Shown piece by piece: positions 18,543 to 28,386 of a DNA stretch of 51,454 bases. The notes under the pieces are model-generated. The model did not search any database. It saw nothing but the letters and a program-made list of their open reading frames with translations, and had not been told where the DNA came from. Origin of the DNA: Tychonema sp. LEGE 07203 (GTDB taxonomy: Bacteria > Cyanobacteriota > Cyanobacteriia > Cyanobacteriales > Microcoleaceae); assembly GCF_015207285.1 (NCBI RefSeq), contig NZ_JADEXD010000022.1, forward strand, positions 1-51,454, given 5' to 3'. Position 1 is the first letter of the stretch, and each line of letters starts with the position of its first letter. Both the position numbers and the translations under genes were made by a program.

Positions 18543-19187
18543 ATGGAAACCAGCAACACAAACAAGGTCGCTGCCAGTTTCCTGCGATTTGACTCCCAGG
18601 GTGTATCTACCGTTCAACACCCTTTTGGAGGAAGGAATATGTTCACTTCTTTGACAGAAACCAATCCTGCCTCGGAATACCCAAATGCCCCATCCAAAAG
18701 CTTTGTATTCAACGATTCCAGCGATGCTGGGGGATATTTTGTCTCTGAGATTTTGGTGGCGCTGGCATTAATTTTCGTCAAGTTTAGTCGCTGTAATGGT
18801 ATCGAGAAAGTTACCTCGGCACTTCCAAAATATACCTCTATCTTTGGAGAGATTGACAAATTTTGGACAATTTCTAGCAACACTTCAGATTACCTCGAAC
18901 CCTGCAAAAGCCAATTACCAACACTCCAGAAAATACTCGCCCACGAAGAAACCGGGTTTTTTCACCGAATCTGCAGGTGCCCAGCAAGTATTTTGGTAAA
19001 GTTGCCGATCGACAATAGCGGATTTGCTTCGTTTTATGCCGATCGAGATACTGACACACTCAGCAACGGCTCGGCGGGCGATCGACTGTTTGCTGATAAA
19101 GAGAGTCATGTAATTGAGGGTGTGGAACGTGCTAAGGGCAACAAAGTTGAATGCAACAGTCATCAGCCGAAATTCTCATCAGGTTGA
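18543..19187 (+). CDS. Doubtful reading frame, possibly a degraded gene
   Basis: 214 codons from ATG; family not recognised. An inner ATG at 18639 is preceded by GGAGGAA with 3 bp spacing, so the product could be about 182 residues. One moderately hydrophobic stretch (SEILVALALIFVKFS, about 68-82) is visible. The part around 135-145 (EETGFF) is encoded by the dispersed GAAACCGGGTTTT repeat, which usually sits between genes. Composition is unlike the well-supported genes nearby. I consider a decayed or spurious frame as likely as a real gene. Confidence 0.3.
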   Translation: METSNTNKVAASFLRFDSQGVSTVQHPFGGRNMFTSLTETNPASEYPNAPSKSFVFNDSSDAGGYFVSEILVALALIFVKFSRCNGIEKVTSALPKYTSIFGEIDKFWTISSNTSDYLEPCKSQLPTLQKILAHEETGFFHRICRCPASILVKLPIDNSGFASFYADRDTDTLSNGSAGDRLFADKESHVIEGVERAKGNKVECNSHQPKFSSG

Positions 19188-19345
19188 TACCCACGGACAG
19201 AATTCCTCAAAATGTCCTCGCCAGCACACAAAAAACTCGTGAAGCGAAGCTATCCCGAAGGGAATCGCCAGCAATTAACCCATACTTAATATCAGACTGT
19301 TTTTGAATGTTACTAAATGCCACAACACAATCGGCATCTGTGTTT

Positions 19346-19514
19346 TATAGCCTTTCGAGCGTAACATGAGGTGCTCTCTTGGGCAAACCGGGCCGAAGGG
19401 CTCTAGCGTTGCGGAGGGATGGGCCCGCGCAGGGCAGTGGGGCTCTAGCGTTGCGGAGGGATGGGGAAGAAGGCCCGCGCAGGGCATACCTCACGACGCT
19501 TGAGAACCGCTATA
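19346..19514 (+). repeat. TATAGC...GCTATA miniature element, longest copy
   Basis: Ends TATAGC (19346-19351) and GCTATA (19509-19514). Inner arms GAGCGTAACATGAGGTG and ATACCTCACGACGCTTGAG pair imperfectly. The centre contains the unit GGGCTCTAGCGTTGCGGAGG twice, plus GGGCCCGCGCAGGGCA units. The rest of 19188-20151 has no gene that I would defend. Confidence 0.85.
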
Positions 19515-19900
19515 ATTCATCTTGAATAATTAGATAAAATAGACATTCCAATAATTGTGAGTCTCTGATACTGCTGGCTCTTAACAGGCTTTTGCGAAGA
19601 AGTCTAGTACAGCTATGGACGCGAGATAGCCGTCTCAGTCGGGAGCATCTAATGTTAGCAAAAAGATTTTTTTGATCGGGTGAACGTCCGCACTTGCTAG
19701 ACGATCGAACCCGTGGGAAACCTGGCAATTTTGCACGCATTAACATACAACAAAGATGCTCCCTGTCCGTCTATCCAAAGTATTAAACTCCAATCAAAAT
19801 ACTAAATCTAAGTTAGAGGAGTTACTCAGTAAGAAATCACCCTAAAACCCATGCCCCAAGGCCTGTAATTATCGGTATTCCCAGCCAAACAAGGCTGAAA

Positions 19901-19932
19901 ACATCCTGCCAAAAAAAGCAGGATGTTTTTTT
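19901..19932 (+). terminator. Strong intrinsic terminator with no obvious gene upstream
   Basis: ACATCCTGC (19901-19909) pairs perfectly with GCAGGATGT (19918-19926) around an A-rich loop, and a run of T (to 19932) follows. No protein-coding frame ends nearby, so it may close a short non-coding transcript from within about 19750-19900, or end transcription before the DUF4347 genes. Confidence 0.75.
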
Positions 19933-20151
19933 GTCTCTCTCCATATTTATGTTATATATTGCTAACAATTACGAGAAAATCCGAGTAACTACAAGCACAA
20001 GCAAGTGAACTCCGGAAAAAAAATAAATTAAAAATATCAGTTAAAAATGTTGCCTTATTCCAAACAATGATGTTAATATGTATTCAAACAAGGCTGATAA
20101 GATAGCTCCGGGGATGTATCTACCAATAACGTCCATAATGGAGTATCAAAT

Positions 20152-23100
20152 ATGAGTTCTGCGTTCGCTCAAACAAACTCAAAATCTTCTTTTGAGAAAC
20201 TGCCCCCGCGTTCCTTAGTCTTCATTGATTCCGGCGTGGAAGATTACGAGTCAATTGCAGCAGGAGTGCTGCCGGGACAGCAGGTAGTGATACTCGATCG
20301 CACCAAAAACGGTATCGAACAAATCTCCTCTGAAATTGAAAAATACGCCTCTACCAACGGGGCCATCGATTCGGTTCACATCATTTCTCACGGTAGTTCT
20401 GGCAACCTGCAACTTGGCAATACCGCTCTGGGTTCGGATAACATCGAGCAATACAAAAACCAGTTGGAAAAGTGGCAGACTTCCCTAGCCCCGCAAGCAG
20501 ACATCATGCTGTACGGCTGCGACGTAGCATCCGGTACAGGCGCTAATTTCGTTGACAAACTCAGCCAATTAACCGGAGCTGATGTTGCCGCATCCACTAA
20601 CATCACCGGCAAAGATGGCGACTGGAACTTAGAATTTGCTAAGGGTCAAATTGAATCGGACTTAGCCTTAAAGCCGGAGGCGATGGCAAATTACCAAGGT
20701 GATTTAGCTACTATCGTTGTAGCCAACAATAACGATAGCGGGCCCGGTTCGTTGAGGGCTGCGATCGCATCCGCTGCTGCCGGCGATACAATTACCTTCG
20801 CTCCCGGTTTGGCCGGCCAAACCATCACCCTCACCAGCGGTCAACTCGATATTCCTGTTGGCAAAAACATTACGATTGACGGCGCTGCGGCAGCGGGTTT
20901 AACCATCAGCGGCAATAACGCATCTCGTGCCTTTTTTGTCAATGCAAATGTGGTGACTGCTACAAATTTTGCAGTCAAAAATCTCTCTATTGTCAACGGC
21001 AAAACTGCCGAACGAGGCGGCGCGATCGGTACAACGGACGAAGTAAGCATCACAGTAGAAAATGTTCAGTTCAATAATAACGTTGCCGATAAAGGTGGCG
21101 GCGCAATTTTCGGCAATTTCAACAATACTCTGACAGTAACGAACAGTAAGTTTAACGGCAACACGGCCACTGCAGCTAATGACGAACGGGGTGCAGGTGC
21201 GATCGGGTTTTTGAGCTTCAAAGCTTTTACTGTCACCAACAGCGACTTTACAAACAACAAAGGAATTAACGGCGGGGCAATTAACAGCCTTCAGGGTAAA
21301 TTAACAATTGACAACTCGCGATTCATCGGCAACGACACCACCGCAGCCGTTTACGCATCAGGCCAAAGTAATCCCTTTTTGAGGGGTTTTGGTGGCGCAG
21401 TTTACACAGACAGAGCCAGCAATCCGAGTGAAGCTTCCGGCACAATCAAGATTACCAATAGCGTATTTCAAGACAATAAAGGTCGAGGTGAAGGAGGTGC
21501 AGCTTATCTGTTCACCGGCAGCCAAGACAAGGTGATTTTGGAAAACAGCACCTTCCAAAATAACGAAATTATGGCGCTACCCAACGGTGGAGGTCCTGGA
21601 AACGGTGGTGCGGTAACGAATTTGAGCGACAGCACCAACCAGGGATTGACTGTTACCAACACCACCTTTGCTGGCAACAAAGCCAACAATCAAGGTGGTG
21701 GTCTGTGGACGCGAAATGCCCCTGCTACGATTACTAACAGTACGTTTTCTGGCAACTCCACCGCGTTTGCTGCTGGTAATTTCAACAAACTCGGCGGTGC
21801 AATGACTCTTGGTGCACCCACAACTATTGTCAACACGACGATCGCCGATAATAGCGCTGGTTGGGTTGGTGGAGGTATCTTCGCCGCTGCCAATAATGTC
21901 ACCCTCAAAAACACGATTCTTGCCAACAATACAGCGGGCAACGGAGGAAACCCTTGGGGAATTCAGCAACACACCACCGCCCAATACGCCGATGGAGGAG
22001 GGAATTTTCAGTGGCCCGTGATTAGCACCGATATCAAGGCGACGGCAAGTGTGACAGTCGCAGATCCGCTACTGGGCCCACTGCAAAACATCAACGGCGC
22101 TTTCGTCAGGCCCCTGCTGACAGGAAGTCCGGCCATTGACAAAGGAGTACCAAGCGGCGCACCAGCTACGGATCAGCGCGGCCAGACTCGCCCTCAAGAT
22201 GGTGATACCATTCCAGGGGCGATCGTAGACAGCGGTTCTTTTGAATTCGGAGGTAGTGTCGTCCCAACTCCGACTCCGACTCCCACACCGACGCCCGCGC
22301 CGACTCCGACGCCTGCGCCGACTCCGACTCCCACACCGACGCCCGCGCCGACTCCGACGCCTGCGCCGACTCCAACTCCCACACCGACGCCCGCGCCGAC
22401 TCCGACGCCTGCGCCGACTCCGACTCCCACACCGACGCCCGCGCCGACTCCGACGCCCGCGCCGACTCCAACTCCCACACCGACGCCCGCGCCGACTCCG
22501 ACGCCCGCGCCGACTCCGACGCCCGCGCCGACTCCGACTCCGGCGGCAGATGGTTCCCCCTTCGATGGCCTCAACGCCCCAGAATTCGATTCTGGTGCGA
22601 TCGTCCCCAACCCCGTCCAAGAAACTCTCAACGGCGGTAACACTGACGATTTGATCGTGGGCAGCGGCATCAACGAGTCGATTAACGGACTTGTTGGCAA
22701 CGATACTCTCTACGGCATGGGCGGCAACGACAACATTGATGGAGGTGCAGATAACGATTCCATCTTCGGCAATACCGGCAATGATTTCATTCAAGGTGGC
22801 GCTGGCAACGATACCGTCTACGCCGGCAAAGATAATGACACTGTTGTTGGCGGAGAAGGCGACGACTTTTTGAGGGGAGATTTAGGTCAAGATACTGTTG
22901 CCGGCGGCTTTGGCAGCGACACCATTTTTGGCGGCAAAGATGACGATATCTTGCTTGGTGAAGATGGTGACGACCAGCTTTTTGGCAACTTAGGAAATGA
23001 CACAATTAATGCTGGCGATGGCAACGACATTGCCTTCGGAAATGAAGGTGCAGACTTGATGTTTGGTCAAGCTGGAAATGACACGCTTTACGGCGGCAAA

Positions 23101-23523
23101 GACAACGATAGTCTTGATGGCGGTGAAGGCAACGACTTGCTATTCGGCAACAATGAAAATGATACGGTTTACGGCAACGCCGGCAACGATACGCTTTACG
23201 GAGGCAAGAGTAACGATTTGCTCATCGGCGGTGCTGGCAGCGATTTCCTCAGCGGCGATATTGGGGACGATACTTTGACCGGCGGTTCGGGCAGTGATGT
23301 GTTTTTCCTCACTAAAAGTGCGGGAAGCGACATCATTACTGATTTCCGCAAAGGCGAGGATTTGATTGGGTTGGCTCCCGGTTTGAGTTTCAATCAACTC
23401 AGCATTACGTCTAGCAACAATCAAACTTTGATTAACGTGACGGGCAGCAATCAATTGTTAGCGACGCTGAACGGTGTTCCCGGTTCTCTCGGCGCTAGCG
23501 ATTTCACTCAGGTAACTATCTAA
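20152..23523 (+). CDS. DUF4347 / beta-helix / RTX surface protein, copy 1
   Basis: A 1123-residue, probably secreted protein. An N-terminal DUF4347 domain (about 20-178) carries HIISHG (H80) and [10 protein letters not shown] (C123). Next comes a right-handed beta-helix region (about 185-690) with many NSxFxxN and GGA repeats, like polymorphic-outer-membrane/pectate-lyase-type adhesins. A Pro-Thr-Ala linker (about 705-800) follows, then about twelve calcium-binding RTX nonapeptides (GNDTLYGG type, about 825-1050), then a short [13 protein letters not shown] tail common in type I secreted proteins. There is no N-terminal signal peptide, which fits type I secretion through a C-terminal signal. 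GGAG precedes the ATG by 9 bp. It is a close paralog of the next gene. The beta-helix suggests carbohydrate or cell-surface binding; this is inference. Confidence 0.88.
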   Translation: MSSAFAQTNSKSSFEKLPPRSLVFIDSGVEDYESIAAGVLPGQQVVILDRTKNGIEQISSEIEKYASTNGAIDSVHIISHGSSGNLQLGNTALGSDNIEQYKNQLEKWQTSLAPQADIMLYGCDVASGTGANFVDKLSQLTGADVAASTNITGKDGDWNLEFAKGQIESDLALKPEAMANYQGDLATIVVANNNDSGPGSLRAAIASAAAGDTITFAPGLAGQTITLTSGQLDIPVGKNITIDGAAAAGLTISGNNASRAFFVNANVVTATNFAVKNLSIVNGKTAERGGAIGTTDEVSITVENVQFNNNVADKGGGAIFGNFNNTLTVTNSKFNGNTATAANDERGAGAIGFLSFKAFTVTNSDFTNNKGINGGAINSLQGKLTIDNSRFIGNDTTAAVYASGQSNPFLRGFGGAVYTDRASNPSEASGTIKITNSVFQDNKGRGEGGAAYLFTGSQDKVILENSTFQNNEIMALPNGGGPGNGGAVTNLSDSTNQGLTVTNTTFAGNKANNQGGGLWTRNAPATITNSTFSGNSTAFAAGNFNKLGGAMTLGAPTTIVNTTIADNSAGWVGGGIFAAANNVTLKNTILANNTAGNGGNPWGIQQHTTAQYADGGGNFQWPVISTDIKATASVTVADPLLGPLQNINGAFVRPLLTGSPAIDKGVPSGAPATDQRGQTRPQDGDTIPGAIVDSGSFEFGGSVVPTPTPTPTPTPAPTPTPAPTPTPTPTPAPTPTPAPTPTPTPTPAPTPTPAPTPTPTPTPAPTPTPAPTPTPTPTPAPTPTPAPTPTPAPTPTPAADGSPFDGLNAPEFDSGAIVPNPVQETLNGGNTDDLIVGSGINESINGLVGNDTLYGMGGNDNIDGGADNDSIFGNTGNDFIQGGAGNDTVYAGKDNDTVVGGEGDDFLRGDLGQDTVAGGFGSDTIFGGKDDDILLGEDGDDQLFGNLGNDTINAGDGNDIAFGNEGADLMFGQAGNDTLYGGKDNDSLDGGEGNDLLFGNNENDTVYGNAGNDTLYGGKSNDLLIGGAGSDFLSGDIGDDTLTGGSGSDVFFLTKSAGSDIITDFRKGEDLIGLAPGLSFNQLSITSSNNQTLINVTGSNQLLATLNGVPGSLGASDFTQVTI
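22264..22545 (+). repeat. Pro-Thr/Ala codon minisatellite, copy 1
   Basis: An array of CCGACTCCGACG / CCCACACCGACGCCCGCG units encodes (PT)n(PA)n. Higher-order units of about 54 bp repeat several times almost unchanged, so length is probably variable between strains. It makes long open frames on all strands, which are not genes. Confidence 0.9.
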
Positions 23524-23994
23524 CTGTCTCTGGTAGGGTGCGCGACGCGCGCCTTACTAGCAGTGAAATATCGGCTAGGGTGCAGGGCGGGATGAATGTT
23601 TTGAGGAACAAGTAAAGATTTTCTCTCGCCTGTCACGCCTAGCGTTAGTTACCTAAGTTTCGGATTTTTTGGGATTTGTGCGATCGGCAAATATGTCATA
23701 TCTAATCTGTTAGCATTGGAACGATTGAACCGCGAAGACGCTTTAGGCTTTCGCCGCGCGTCAGCGCTCTTATCGCGAAGGAAGGACGTAAGCTGTTCGG
23801 CATTTAATAGAGGATAGTAGGTGCGGATCGTACCTACGCAGCACGCTAGATTTGCAGGTTCTGCATCCAGGTATATTTACATTATATCGTTTCGGGTTGG
23901 ATCGGAATTATTTAACCTGACTAGGGCGCAGAGAACACAGAGGAAGACAAGAGAGAGAGGTGAATACGGGACGATGAAGCGCGGATTTTATATT
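23524..23994. other. Gene-free gap between the two DUF4347 genes
   Basis: No gene seen. It contains a GTAGGGTGCGCGACGCGC repeat just after the stop codon, a GAAGACGCTTTAGGCTTTCG / CGCGAAGGAAGGACG block, and a GGGCGCAGAGAACACAGAGG tract. All of these are dispersed cyanobacterial repeat wording; the last also resembles the coding sequence near the start of the Omp85 gene (37870-37905). Confidence 0.5.
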
Positions 23995-24101
23995 ATATCA
24001 AATCCTCTCTTCATCGGAATAGTAAATTCACTGTTAACAGTTAACAGTTAACAGTTAACAGTTAACAGTTAACATCATTCCGGTGCAACCGGAATTGATA
24101 T
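23995..24101 (+). repeat. Complete heptamer element of the ATATCA family
   Basis: The left end ATATCAAATCCTCTCTTCAT is the same as in the copy at 18061. The right end is GTGCAACCGGAATTGATAT, with a GTTAACA heptamer run inside. The remaining sequence to 24334 is AT-rich leader of the second DUF4347 gene, with no gene. Confidence 0.8.
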
Positions 24102-24334
24102 TACACCTTCTGCGGTTAATTGTTCGCAAAATCGCAATCTTCACGCAGCAAAACCGGATTGCGGATACAAGCGATGAATTGTTATATAAGAAAATAAGTT
24201 TTTACCTAAGTTTTGATGCCCCAGTTCGCTCGCTGAGGTTTTAATTCTGCCTGCTGCCTTCAGCATAAAAAAGTTTTCTATTTTTCAGGTGAATCTACCA
24301 GCAAATTATCAACATTCTCATAGGGGTATGTGAA

Positions 24335-27300
24335 ATGAGTTCAAATTTGACCAGTATTGATTCACAATCTGTTCTTCGCAATTCTCGTCCTAAATCTATT
24401 GTCTTTATTGATTCGGACTTAGATGACTATCAAACTCTTGCGGGCGGAGCAGTTCCGAGTGCAGAAGTTATCATTTTAGATAAAAATGGTAACGGAGTCG
24501 AGCAGATTTCTGCTAAACTGCAAACCATCGCTGCTGCGGGGGGAACTTTAGACGAAGTTCACATTTTTTCTCACGGCAATTCTGGTAGCTTGCAGTTAGG
24601 TTGTGCGACGTTAGATGCGGATAGTTTGCCGCAATATGCCAGCCAGTTGCAAGGGTGGCGAAATGCCCTGAGCGACAAAGCTGATATTATGCTTTACGGT
24701 TGCGATGTGGCTGCGGGTGACGGGGCTAATTTTGTCGATCGCCTGGGGGAGTTAACCGGGGCTGATATTGCGGCATCTAGCGATCGCACTGGCCGTACTG
24801 GTAACTGGAATTTGGAGTTTTCCAAGGGTGATATTGAAGCATCCAGTGCGTTGACTCTAGAGACTATGGCCGATTACCGAGGGACTTTGGCGACTGTTAC
24901 CGTTACCAACAATAATGATAGCGGGCCCGGTTCCTTGAGAAGTGCGATCGCCTCCGCAGCAGCCGGCGATATTATTCAATTTGCCTCCAGTCTTGCGAAT
25001 CAAACAATTGCTCTCACTTCCGGTCAACTTGTCATTAACAAAAACTTGACAATTGATGCAGTTGCTGCTAGCAATTTAACCATCAGCGGCAACAACACTT
25101 CCCGGGTAATCCTCACCGAAGGTTCAACCAATGTTACTCTAAAAAACCTGATTGTTGCCAACGGCAAAGTCTCTGGAACCGACCCGAATAACGAAACAAC
25201 TAGCGCTGGCGGCGGCATTTTAACGGGAGGTAACAGCACTTTAACCTTAGAAAATTGCCAAGTCAACCAGAATGTTGCCGGTTACGGCGGCGGCGTTTAT
25301 ACAGGTTTCCGCAGCAGCACAACTGTAATTAACAGCAAGTTTAGCGACAATGACGGTTCTTTGGCAGATAATACCGAACGCGGCGGCGGAGCGATCGCCA
25401 CTAAAAGCGGGGGTTCTCTGACTATTAGAGATAGCGAATTTACCAACAACAAAGGCAGCTACGGCGGGGCTGTTAATAACCTGTTGGGCAGCCTGACGAT
25501 CGAAAATTCTAAATTTACCGGCAACCGCACAGAGAAAGGGGTTGGCGGGGCAGTTTACGTCGATGGCGCTAGCGAATTAACTAACGATGCGATCGGTGGC
25601 AACATCATTATTCGCAACAGCACTTTTGACGGCAATATCGGCTCAGGAGAAGGAGGTGCAGCATTTCTGTTTGGCTATCCTCCAGATAAAGTGGTGTTGG
25701 AAAACAGCACTTTTATTAACAACAAAGCCGTAAAAAACTCATCAGGAATAGGAGGTTCAGGAGGTGGAGTCCGCCACGGCAATGCAGAGTTAACTGTGAC
25801 AAACTGCACCTTTGCCAAGAACACGGCCGATGACAACGGCGGCGGTTTGTGGTTGGGAGAAGATGGAAATGTCAGCATTGTTAACAGTACATTTTCCGGC
25901 AACACCGCTGCTAAACAGGGCGGGGGAATAGTTGTCGGCAACAGAGATTCTTTTTCCACTAACATTGTCAATTCGACTTTGGCCAAAAACAGCGCTGGGG
26001 AGTATTCTGGGGGTATTGCGACTTTTGGAAATCAGCCAATTACTGTCAAGAATTCGATTTTTGATAGCAATACTGCCGGCAATCCTTTTAACGTTAAATA
26101 CCAAACTGGAAGAGAACTAATTGATGGGGGAAATAATCTGCAATTTCCCGCTAAACTGACGACGGGCGATCCTAACGATAATAATGTTACGGCAACTGTG
26201 ACGATCGCAGATCCATTACTCGGCCCTTTGCAAAATATCAACGGCGCTTTTGTACTGCCCCTGCTAGCAGGAAGTCCCGCCATTGATACCGGTACTGGTG
26301 CGGGCGCGCCGGCGGCGGATCAGCGCGGCGTGACTCGCCCTCAAGATGGCGATAATAATGGAAGTGCGATCGTCGATATCGGCGCTTTTGAATTCACAAG
26401 TACAGTCACGCCAACTCCCACACCAACTCCCGCACCAACTCCCACACCAACTCCCACACCAACTCCCACACCGATACCAACTCCCACACCAACTCCCGCA
26501 CCAACTCCCACACCCGCGCCCACACCAACTCCCACGCCAACTCCCACGCCAACTCCTACACCAATTCCCACACCGACACCGACACCGACACCGACAACGG
26601 ATAATGCGATCGTCGAACCCCTACCAGCCCCAGAAATCGACCCCGGCAGCATTACTCAAAATCCCGCCCAACAAACTCTCAACGGCAGTGACAGCGCCGA
26701 TTTCATCATGGGCGATGGCATCAGCGAGTCAATTAACGGACTTGCCGGCAACGATAGTCTCTACGGCATGGGCGGCAGCGACAACATCGACGGCGGCAGC
26801 GGCAACGATTCCATCTTCGGCAATACCGGCAATGACTTAATCTTCGGCGGCAGCGGCAACGATACAGTCTACGCCGGCAAAGATAGCGACACTGTGCTTG
26901 GCGGAGACGGCGACGACTTTTTGAGAGGAGATTTAGGCCGAGATACTGTTGCCGGTGGCTTTGGCAACGACACCATTTTTGGTGGCAAAGATGACGATAT
27001 TTTGCTGGGGGAAGATGGCGACGACTATCTGTTAGGCAACTTAGGAAATGACACAATTAATGCTGGAAATGGCAACGATATTGTGTTTGGAAATGAAGGT
27101 GCAGATTTAATTTTTGGTAAGGCTGGAAATGACACGCTTTACGGCGGCAAAGACAATGACAGTCTCGGCGGTGGCGATGGTGACGATTGGCTATTCGGTA
27201 ACAACGAAAACGATTTGCTCGAAGGTTATACAGGCAACGATACGCTGTACGGCGGCAAAGGCAATGATAGCCTCTTCGGCAATGCTGGCAACGATTTTCT

Positions 27301-27571
27301 GGCGGGCGATGTAGGAGATGATACTTTGACTGGCGGTTCGGGGAATGATGTATTTCTGCTAACTCAAAGTTTAGGCAGCGATATCATTACAGATTTCCGC
27401 CAAGGCGAGGATTTAATTGGGTTAAATTCCGGTTTGAGTTTCAATCAACTAACTATTACCGGGAGCAACAATCAAACTTTGATTAGCGTCACCAGTAGCA
27501 ATCAATTGTTAGCAAAACTGAACGGTGTAGCGCCCGGTACTCTCACCGCTAGCGATTTTATTAGTCAGTAG
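24335..27571 (+). CDS. DUF4347 / beta-helix / RTX surface protein, copy 2
   Basis: A 1078-residue paralog of the protein at 20152, with the same order: DUF4347 (about 22-182; H80 in IFSHG and C123 in LYGCDVAAG at identical positions), beta-helix repeats (about 188-680), Pro-Thr linker (about 690-755), RTX nonapeptides (about 785-1010) and the [13 protein letters not shown] tail. The differences concentrate in the beta-helix and linker, while the RTX blocks are nearly identical, as expected after tandem duplication with possible conversion. The missing signal peptide again points to type I secretion. No ABC exporter or membrane-fusion gene lies in the window. Shine-Dalgarno is weak (AGGGG at about 24323). 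Confidence 0.88.
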   Translation: MSSNLTSIDSQSVLRNSRPKSIVFIDSDLDDYQTLAGGAVPSAEVIILDKNGNGVEQISAKLQTIAAAGGTLDEVHIFSHGNSGSLQLGCATLDADSLPQYASQLQGWRNALSDKADIMLYGCDVAAGDGANFVDRLGELTGADIAASSDRTGRTGNWNLEFSKGDIEASSALTLETMADYRGTLATVTVTNNNDSGPGSLRSAIASAAAGDIIQFASSLANQTIALTSGQLVINKNLTIDAVAASNLTISGNNTSRVILTEGSTNVTLKNLIVANGKVSGTDPNNETTSAGGGILTGGNSTLTLENCQVNQNVAGYGGGVYTGFRSSTTVINSKFSDNDGSLADNTERGGGAIATKSGGSLTIRDSEFTNNKGSYGGAVNNLLGSLTIENSKFTGNRTEKGVGGAVYVDGASELTNDAIGGNIIIRNSTFDGNIGSGEGGAAFLFGYPPDKVVLENSTFINNKAVKNSSGIGGSGGGVRHGNAELTVTNCTFAKNTADDNGGGLWLGEDGNVSIVNSTFSGNTAAKQGGGIVVGNRDSFSTNIVNSTLAKNSAGEYSGGIATFGNQPITVKNSIFDSNTAGNPFNVKYQTGRELIDGGNNLQFPAKLTTGDPNDNNVTATVTIADPLLGPLQNINGAFVLPLLAGSPAIDTGTGAGAPAADQRGVTRPQDGDNNGSAIVDIGAFEFTSTVTPTPTPTPAPTPTPTPTPTPTPIPTPTPTPAPTPTPAPTPTPTPTPTPTPTPIPTPTPTPTPTTDNAIVEPLPAPEIDPGSITQNPAQQTLNGSDSADFIMGDGISESINGLAGNDSLYGMGGSDNIDGGSGNDSIFGNTGNDLIFGGSGNDTVYAGKDSDTVLGGDGDDFLRGDLGRDTVAGGFGNDTIFGGKDDDILLGEDGDDYLLGNLGNDTINAGNGNDIVFGNEGADLIFGKAGNDTLYGGKDNDSLGGGDGDDWLFGNNENDLLEGYTGNDTLYGGKGNDSLFGNAGNDFLAGDVGDDTLTGGSGNDVFLLTQSLGSDIITDFRQGEDLIGLNSGLSFNQLTITGSNNQTLISVTSSNQLLAKLNGVAPGTLTASDFISQ
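26406..26598 (+). repeat. Pro-Thr codon minisatellite, copy 2
   Basis: An array of CCAACTCCCACA units encodes PTPTP with occasional Ala and Ile. It is shorter and uses CCA more than the array in copy 1 (CCG), so the two linkers expanded independently or diverged after duplication. Confidence 0.85.
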
Positions 27572-27573
27572 TT

Positions 27574-27673
27574 ATATCATTTCCGGTAACACCGTCAGGT
27601 GATGTTGACTGTTGACTGTTGACTGTTGACTGTTGACTCGATTTTATTATTCCGATGCCACCGTCCACGATAT
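27574..27673 (+). repeat. Heptamer element of the ATATCA family
   Basis: The left end ATATCATTTCCGGTAACACC begins 2 bp after the stop codon. Four TGTTGAC units follow, then CGATTTTATTATTCCGATGC and the right end ACGATAT. The same closing block occurs at 34171-34211. Confidence 0.75.
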
Positions 27674-27799
27674 TATACCAAATCCGGGTTTTGGATATTT
27701 TTTACGAACCAGTTGGCCTCAGACCGCCGAATCGTCAAGGGGAGTATGTTACTGTTTCCTCTTCTCTTCGCGTTCTTTGCGTCTTCGCGGTTAAATCAT

Positions 27800-27988
27800 T
27801 CAAAGGGGCGAACACAACAAGCGATCGCCCTTTTCCACCATCCTATTTGTCCGCAAATAATCCCGCAGGCGATCGCACCCGTAACTCAATCAATCCAGAT
27901 TCAAAACTTGCTCCACATTCCACAAAATCAGCCTATTATCCTCGCTCACCGAAGCCACAAACGTCCCATCCGATAACAATTCGCATCC
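27800..27988 (-). pseudogene. C-terminal remnant of a WD40-repeat protein
   Basis: Reading on the minus strand, the frame gives LLSDGTFVASVSEDNRLILW (a WD40 blade ending in LW), then NVEQVLNLD, an in-frame TGA (27892-27890), and beyond it LSYGCDRLRDYLRTN and GDRLLC before a final TGA at 27802-27800. That closing block is typical of cyanobacterial WD40 proteins, which supports a decayed gene end. The upstream part of the gene is missing: homology breaks off at about 27985, where the kinase remnant on the other strand begins. Confidence 0.7.
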
Positions 27989-28278
27989 GCACGCTTTTGG
28001 TTGACGGACAGTGGGTGCAGGTTCACATTGCTGATAATGGCAGCGGCATAGATGCTGAGGCGATCGCCAAAATTTACGATCCATTTTATACGACTAAACC
28101 TATCGGTTACGGTACTGGTCTGGGTTTGGCAATTTCTGATCGGATTATTAAAACCCACGAAGGTTATTTGCGCTGCACTTCCGAGATTGGGAAGGGTACA
28201 GAGTTTATGATTAAAATTCCCTTAAAATCAAAACCTCAGCCAGCAGCTTGCTCTGAAAAATTTTTGGTAAAGTTGTAA
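27973..28278 (+). pseudogene. C-terminal remnant of a sensor histidine kinase (HATPase only)
   Basis: From about 27973 the frame encodes the second half of a histidine-kinase ATPase domain: VQVHIADNGSGI, the F box YDPFYTTKPIGYG, GTGLGLAISDRII, and GKGTEFMIKIP before a short tail and the stop codon. The H box, N box and all sensor domains are absent. The open frame upstream of this point is non-homologous repeat and WD40-remnant sequence read in another frame or strand. It is therefore a fragment, not a kinase gene of 207 codons. Confidence 0.75.
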
Positions 28279-28309
28279 AATTGGGAACATCCCGTTTTTG
28301 TAAATCAAC

Positions 28310-28341
28310 TTGTGGGGCGGGCCGGAGAGCCCGCCCCACAA
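28310..28341. terminator. GC-rich perfect hairpin upstream of the ethylene/light kinase
   Basis: TTGTGGGGCGGGC (28310-28322) pairs fully with GCCCGCCCCACAA (28329-28341) around a 6-nt loop, 45 bp before the ATG at 28387. It has no long T run, but both flanks are AT-rich. It is a dispersed palindrome that could end upstream transcription or shape the leader of the kinase gene. Confidence 0.5.
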
Positions 28342-28386
28342 AAACAAGACGATCGTTCCACTTAATATAATCTGCAAGCAAACATT

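Noticed and set aside
22194..22700. Long Gly-Val-rich minus-strand frame opposite the Pro-Thr linker
   Set aside because: It is a by-product of the codon minisatellite, which keeps several frames open on both strands. The same holds for the frames at 22069-22794, 22166-22480 and 26341-26652.
27655..28278. 207-codon frame as a complete histidine kinase gene
   Set aside because: Only the last third is kinase-like. The first part is repeat and antisense WD40 remnant; there is no H box or N box.
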